Under the pieces are notes generated by a model. That model did no database searches, was not told the DNA's origin, and saw nothing but the letters and a program-made list of their open reading frames with translations. Shown piece after piece: positions 49,611 to 52,373 of a DNA stretch of 52,373 nt (positions are counted from its first letter, which is position 1; every line of letters starts with the position of its first letter). The position numbers were made by a program, and so were the translations under genes. Origin of the DNA: Acidobacteriota bacterium (GTDB taxonomy: Bacteria > Acidobacteriota > Terriglobia > Bryobacterales > Bryobacteraceae); contig JACQZR010000103.1 in assembly GCA_016213775.1 (NCBI GenBank), forward strand, positions 1 through 52,373. Direction: 5' to 3'.

Positions 49611-52145
49611 TCATTTCCACCGGAACACTTCGCTCTGGACAATCTCTTCTATCAGCGACGCGACGCCGTATCCCTTGCTGGCGGTGCGATCCAGGATCGC
49701 CTCCACTTGTGGCCGGTCGGCGAAACCCACCGGTGCGCCGGTTGCATAGGTGACCAACTGGTTCACCAGGGTGCGCGCGATCTGCCGTTCGTCCGCCAAC
49801 AGCAGCCGCTTCAACTCGCGTACATCGGTGAACGCCCGGCCATCGGGCAACTGTCCGGAAGCGTCCACCTGCAGCGCGTAGTGAAACTCAAACGGATGCC
49901 CGCCCTTACCGATGCCCGGCGCGTGCTGGCCCTCTCCCAATGCACGGTAACGGTCACGCCACCCGCCGGCGACATCGAAGTTCTCAAGGGCAAACCCCGT
50001 GGGGTCGATCTTCGCGTGGCACGCATTGCATGTGGGTTCGGTGCGATGCTTCGCCAGTTGGTCGCGAATGGTGGTGGCGCCGCGCGTGTCCGGCTCCACC
50101 GCGGGAACAGCGGCAGGCGGAGGTGGCACCCGCTGCCCGAGAATGCGCTCGACAATCCATACGCCACGCAACACTGGCGACGTGGTGGTTCCATTGGCTG
50201 TCACCTTCAACACGCTGGCCTGCGTCAACAGACCGCCGCGTGGCGAATCCGCGGGCAGCGCCACCCGCCGGAACTTTACCCCTGTCACATCCGGCAGTCC
50301 ATAATGCCTCGCCAGCCGCTCGTTCAGCATCGCGAAATCGGAGCCGATCAGGTTACGCGCCGGAAGATTGCCGCGCAGCAGTTCAGTAAAGAATGCGCGT
50401 GTTTCGTCGCCCGCCGATTCCACCAGGTGATCATCGAGGTAGTAGTCCGGGTAGAGCGTCGAATCGGGAGCGGTGTTGTTGATCTTGCGCAGATCAAGCC
50501 AGTAGTCCAGAAAGGCCGCGACAAAGCTCTCCACTTTGCGGTGCGCGAGCAGCCGGGCCACTTGCGTACGAAGCACAGCCGGATCGCGCAGCCGGTTGCG
50601 CGCGGCAAGGTCCCGCAACTCGGCATCCGGCTCCGAGTTCCATAGGAAATAGGAAAGCCGCGACGCCAGCGCGTAGGAATCCAACGCCCCAGGCTTCTCC
50701 TCCAATGTCACAAACGCAGGCGCGCACAACACCGCCGAATACGTCGAGATCATCGCATCGGTGAAACTGAACCCGCTCGCCATCGCCTGATCAGCCAACC
50801 TCGCAAACCGCTCGACATCTTCCGCCGGAACCGGCCGCCGGTAGACACGCGTCAGAAACGCACGCAGCAATCGCCGCGCATCCGACTTCGCATCCTTGGC
50901 CACCACCTCCACCCGGCCCTTGTCATCCTCCCGCAGGGGCAGATCCGCGAACAGCAACCGGTACCCTGGCGTGGGCCACTCGTCCACCAGCGGACCTTCC
51001 ACCTCCAACCAGCGGAACGACACACCGGGTTGGCCATCTTCAGTCGCCAGTGGATTGCGCCACGTGCCTGGCGGCCGCGACCGGAAGAACCGTACAGCAT
51101 CGGGCCGAATGGATTCGCCCGGGAGCAGGTAGGTCTCGATTTCATTCACTGACGCCTCAGGGTGCACATCAAAGTTGCCGAGCCGCCGCATCTGACGCGG
51201 CGGTTTCTCTGAATACACAGTCACGGGTTCATGCGTGCGGCCCGCCGAAATCACCTCCGGGTCGGCCTTCCACCAGCGCGGCCCCTTTGCCGGTGCAATC
51301 CAAAAGGTGTGTGCATTCACGCGCAGTTTATAGCGCCCCGCCGTCTTGGCGACGAAGTTGTTGAAGCGGATCTCCAGTGGCTCATACGTACTCGCAATCA
51401 CGCCGATGCCTTCGCGTTCCCGATCCGCCGGATTGGCGGCGCCCACCGTCGCCGGCGCCTGCCTGCGCAGCACCGCTACGTCCGCCCGGTCGCCGATCAC
51501 CGCGAACGTGTTGCGCTCGGGCGCGTTGCCAAACTGTATCTTGCGTGCCAGCGACCCTTGCTCGCGGGCATAGTAACGGCGGGTGACCGTTTCCGGCCTG
51601 TTGACGGTCTTTGGCAAAACTTCGCGCAAGGCGTACTCGGCCGCGGCCATCCAGCGGCTCATCTGCACATGCGAGACATCCAGCGCTTCACCGATCTTGT
51701 TGTAGCGGTGCGCCTCGCCGTCCTCCGGCAGCATCTCTTTGATCTGCAGCCACGGGGCATGCAAAACATCGCGCAAAGTACTCTCGTACTCGTAGCGATT
51801 CATCCTCCGCCACCGCGACCGCCCCTCGCGCAACGTCCTCTGCTTCGCCGCCTCCATAAGCGATTGTGCCAGCGCTGTCACAAACCCACGCCGCGCACCG
51901 GCAGTCATGCTCGCAGGAGCGCCGGGAGGCATTTCGCCGGACTGAACACGGTCATGCACCTTCACCCACGTCGCAAAGTAATTGGCATTCTTCAGATCAA
52001 ACGGAAGCGCGGTCAAATCGAGCCCGCCCTGCTTCACCCGTTCGTTGTGGCAGGCGGTGCAGTGTGATGCAACAAGACCCGGGACAGCCGCGGGCTGCTG
52101 GGCGTGACCAGGGACCGTGAGCAAAAGAAGAAGAAGGAGGTGCAT
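49611..52145 (-). CDS. Multi-domain haem protein (DUF1587/1592/1588/1585 type)
   Basis: An 844-residue exported protein; hydrophobic leader [12 protein letters not shown]. An N-terminal cytochrome-c site (C-T-A-C-H in [16 protein letters not shown]) is followed by the DUF1587 segment ([14 protein letters not shown]), DUF1595/1592 region ([18 protein letters not shown]), DUF1588 ([36 protein letters not shown]) with a second C-N-A-C-H site ([21 protein letters not shown]), and DUF1585 at the end ([19 protein letters not shown]). Start ATG 52145 or GTG 52163. It lies 49 bases upstream of the DUF1552 gene as an operon. Probably an electron-transfer or oxidative enzyme outside the inner membrane. 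Confidence 0.88.
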   Translation of the reverse strand: MHLLLLLLLTVPGHAQQPAAVPGLVASHCTACHNERVKQGGLDLTALPFDLKNANYFATWVKVHDRVQSGEMPPGAPASMTAGARRGFVTALAQSLMEAAKQRTLREGRSRWRRMNRYEYESTLRDVLHAPWLQIKEMLPEDGEAHRYNKIGEALDVSHVQMSRWMAAAEYALREVLPKTVNRPETVTRRYYAREQGSLARKIQFGNAPERNTFAVIGDRADVAVLRRQAPATVGAANPADREREGIGVIASTYEPLEIRFNNFVAKTAGRYKLRVNAHTFWIAPAKGPRWWKADPEVISAGRTHEPVTVYSEKPPRQMRRLGNFDVHPEASVNEIETYLLPGESIRPDAVRFFRSRPPGTWRNPLATEDGQPGVSFRWLEVEGPLVDEWPTPGYRLLFADLPLREDDKGRVEVVAKDAKSDARRLLRAFLTRVYRRPVPAEDVERFARLADQAMASGFSFTDAMISTYSAVLCAPAFVTLEEKPGALDSYALASRLSYFLWNSEPDAELRDLAARNRLRDPAVLRTQVARLLAHRKVESFVAAFLDYWLDLRKINNTAPDSTLYPDYYLDDHLVESAGDETRAFFTELLRGNLPARNLIGSDFAMLNERLARHYGLPDVTGVKFRRVALPADSPRGGLLTQASVLKVTANGTTTSPVLRGVWIVERILGQRVPPPPAAVPAVEPDTRGATTIRDQLAKHRTEPTCNACHAKIDPTGFALENFDVAGGWRDRYRALGEGQHAPGIGKGGHPFEFHYALQVDASGQLPDGRAFTDVRELKRLLLADERQIARTLVNQLVTYATGAPVGFADRPQVEAILDRTASKGYGVASLIEEIVQSEVFRWK

Positions 52146-52163
52146 TGACAAGAAGGCTATCAC

Positions 52164-52373
52164 ATCATCTTTTCTTTCGCGCGGTGTAGTAGATTGCGCG
52201 TGTCGAGGGTCTTAGTAGTGTAGTTAGATGATACCTGAATTATGCACTCCAGTGGCCCGGCGGCCGGGCCACCTTGCTGCTCGTGATGTTGGCTGAATCG
52301 CCATCAGCGCGACTTGCTCCGTAAAATTCGTTCTACTTTTCGCCTCCCTCCCTACATGTTATTGATTTGTCTG
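52164..52373. other. Window end: intergenic with a perfect hairpin
   Basis: The last ~200 bases contain no recognisable gene. A perfect 9-bp stem with 3-nt loop lies at 52252-52272 (GTGGCCCGG/CCGGGCCAC). It is not followed by a T run and does not match the twin-hairpin element. The promoter of the minus-strand haem-protein operon should be within this stretch. Confidence 0.45.

Noticed and set aside
52252-52272. Rho-independent terminator at the right end
   Set aside because: The 9-bp hairpin is perfect but no T run follows on either strand.

Overview
The window is about 52 kb of GC-rich chromosomal DNA, most likely from an Acidobacteriota of the Solibacter/Bryobacter type. The signs are Oar-like TonB-dependent receptors with a carboxypeptidase-regulatory domain, a PadR plus 'duplicated orphan permease' (ADOP) pair, a DUF1552 plus multi-domain cytochrome (DUF1587/1592/1588/1585-type) pair, many Tat-type signal peptides, and DUF4097 proteins behind an ECF sigma/anti-sigma pair. 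The taxonomic call is inference; no rRNA or tRNA gene was seen.

Layout. 0-1.5 kb: a DUF433/DUF5615 toxin-antitoxin pair followed by gene debris (a rearranged HigA-like remnant, a twin-hairpin repeat, and a fragment duplicated from the gene at 3.0-4.25 kb). 1.5-9.4 kb: secreted serine hydrolase, Tat-exported protein of unknown function, sulfatase, TonB-dependent receptor. 9.5-19.1 kb: secreted and membrane functions, including a metallophosphoesterase, a PilZ protein, a three-gene operon (sulfite-oxidase-like molybdoenzyme, cellulase-like glycosidase, DASS anion transporter) and PadR-ADOP. 19.2-24 kb: GNAT remnant coupled to an APH-type kinase, a caspase-like protein coupled to a small membrane protein, and VapBC whose toxin 3' end is made of the same repeat. 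23.7-31 kb: DsbA-like and SDR enzymes, the sigma/anti-sigma/DUF4097 operon, SerA, MazEF. 30.4-38.4 kb: secreted repeat-domain proteins, then a decaying stretch with an FAD-oxidoreductase remnant and an Oar-like receptor broken by one nonsense codon and one frameshift.

39.1-48.2 kb is the most remarkable part: nine tightly overlapping plus-strand genes. They encode a cysteine desulfurase, a GcvH-like lipoyl-carrier protein, a COG0523/CobW GTPase, a 108-residue protein matching only the N-terminal Cys domain of HdrA, a 2x[4Fe-4S] ferredoxin, a radical SAM/SPASM enzyme, a DUF116-polyprenyl-synthase fusion, a prenyltransferase-fold protein, and a class II terpene cyclase with a DxDD motif. Nearly every junction is a 4-base start/stop overlap, so this looks like one pathway that makes a cyclic terpenoid and couples it to sulfur mobilisation or radical chemistry. 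I know of no described system with this composition; the product is unknown. 48.25-52.2 kb: the DUF1552/cytochrome pair on the minus strand.
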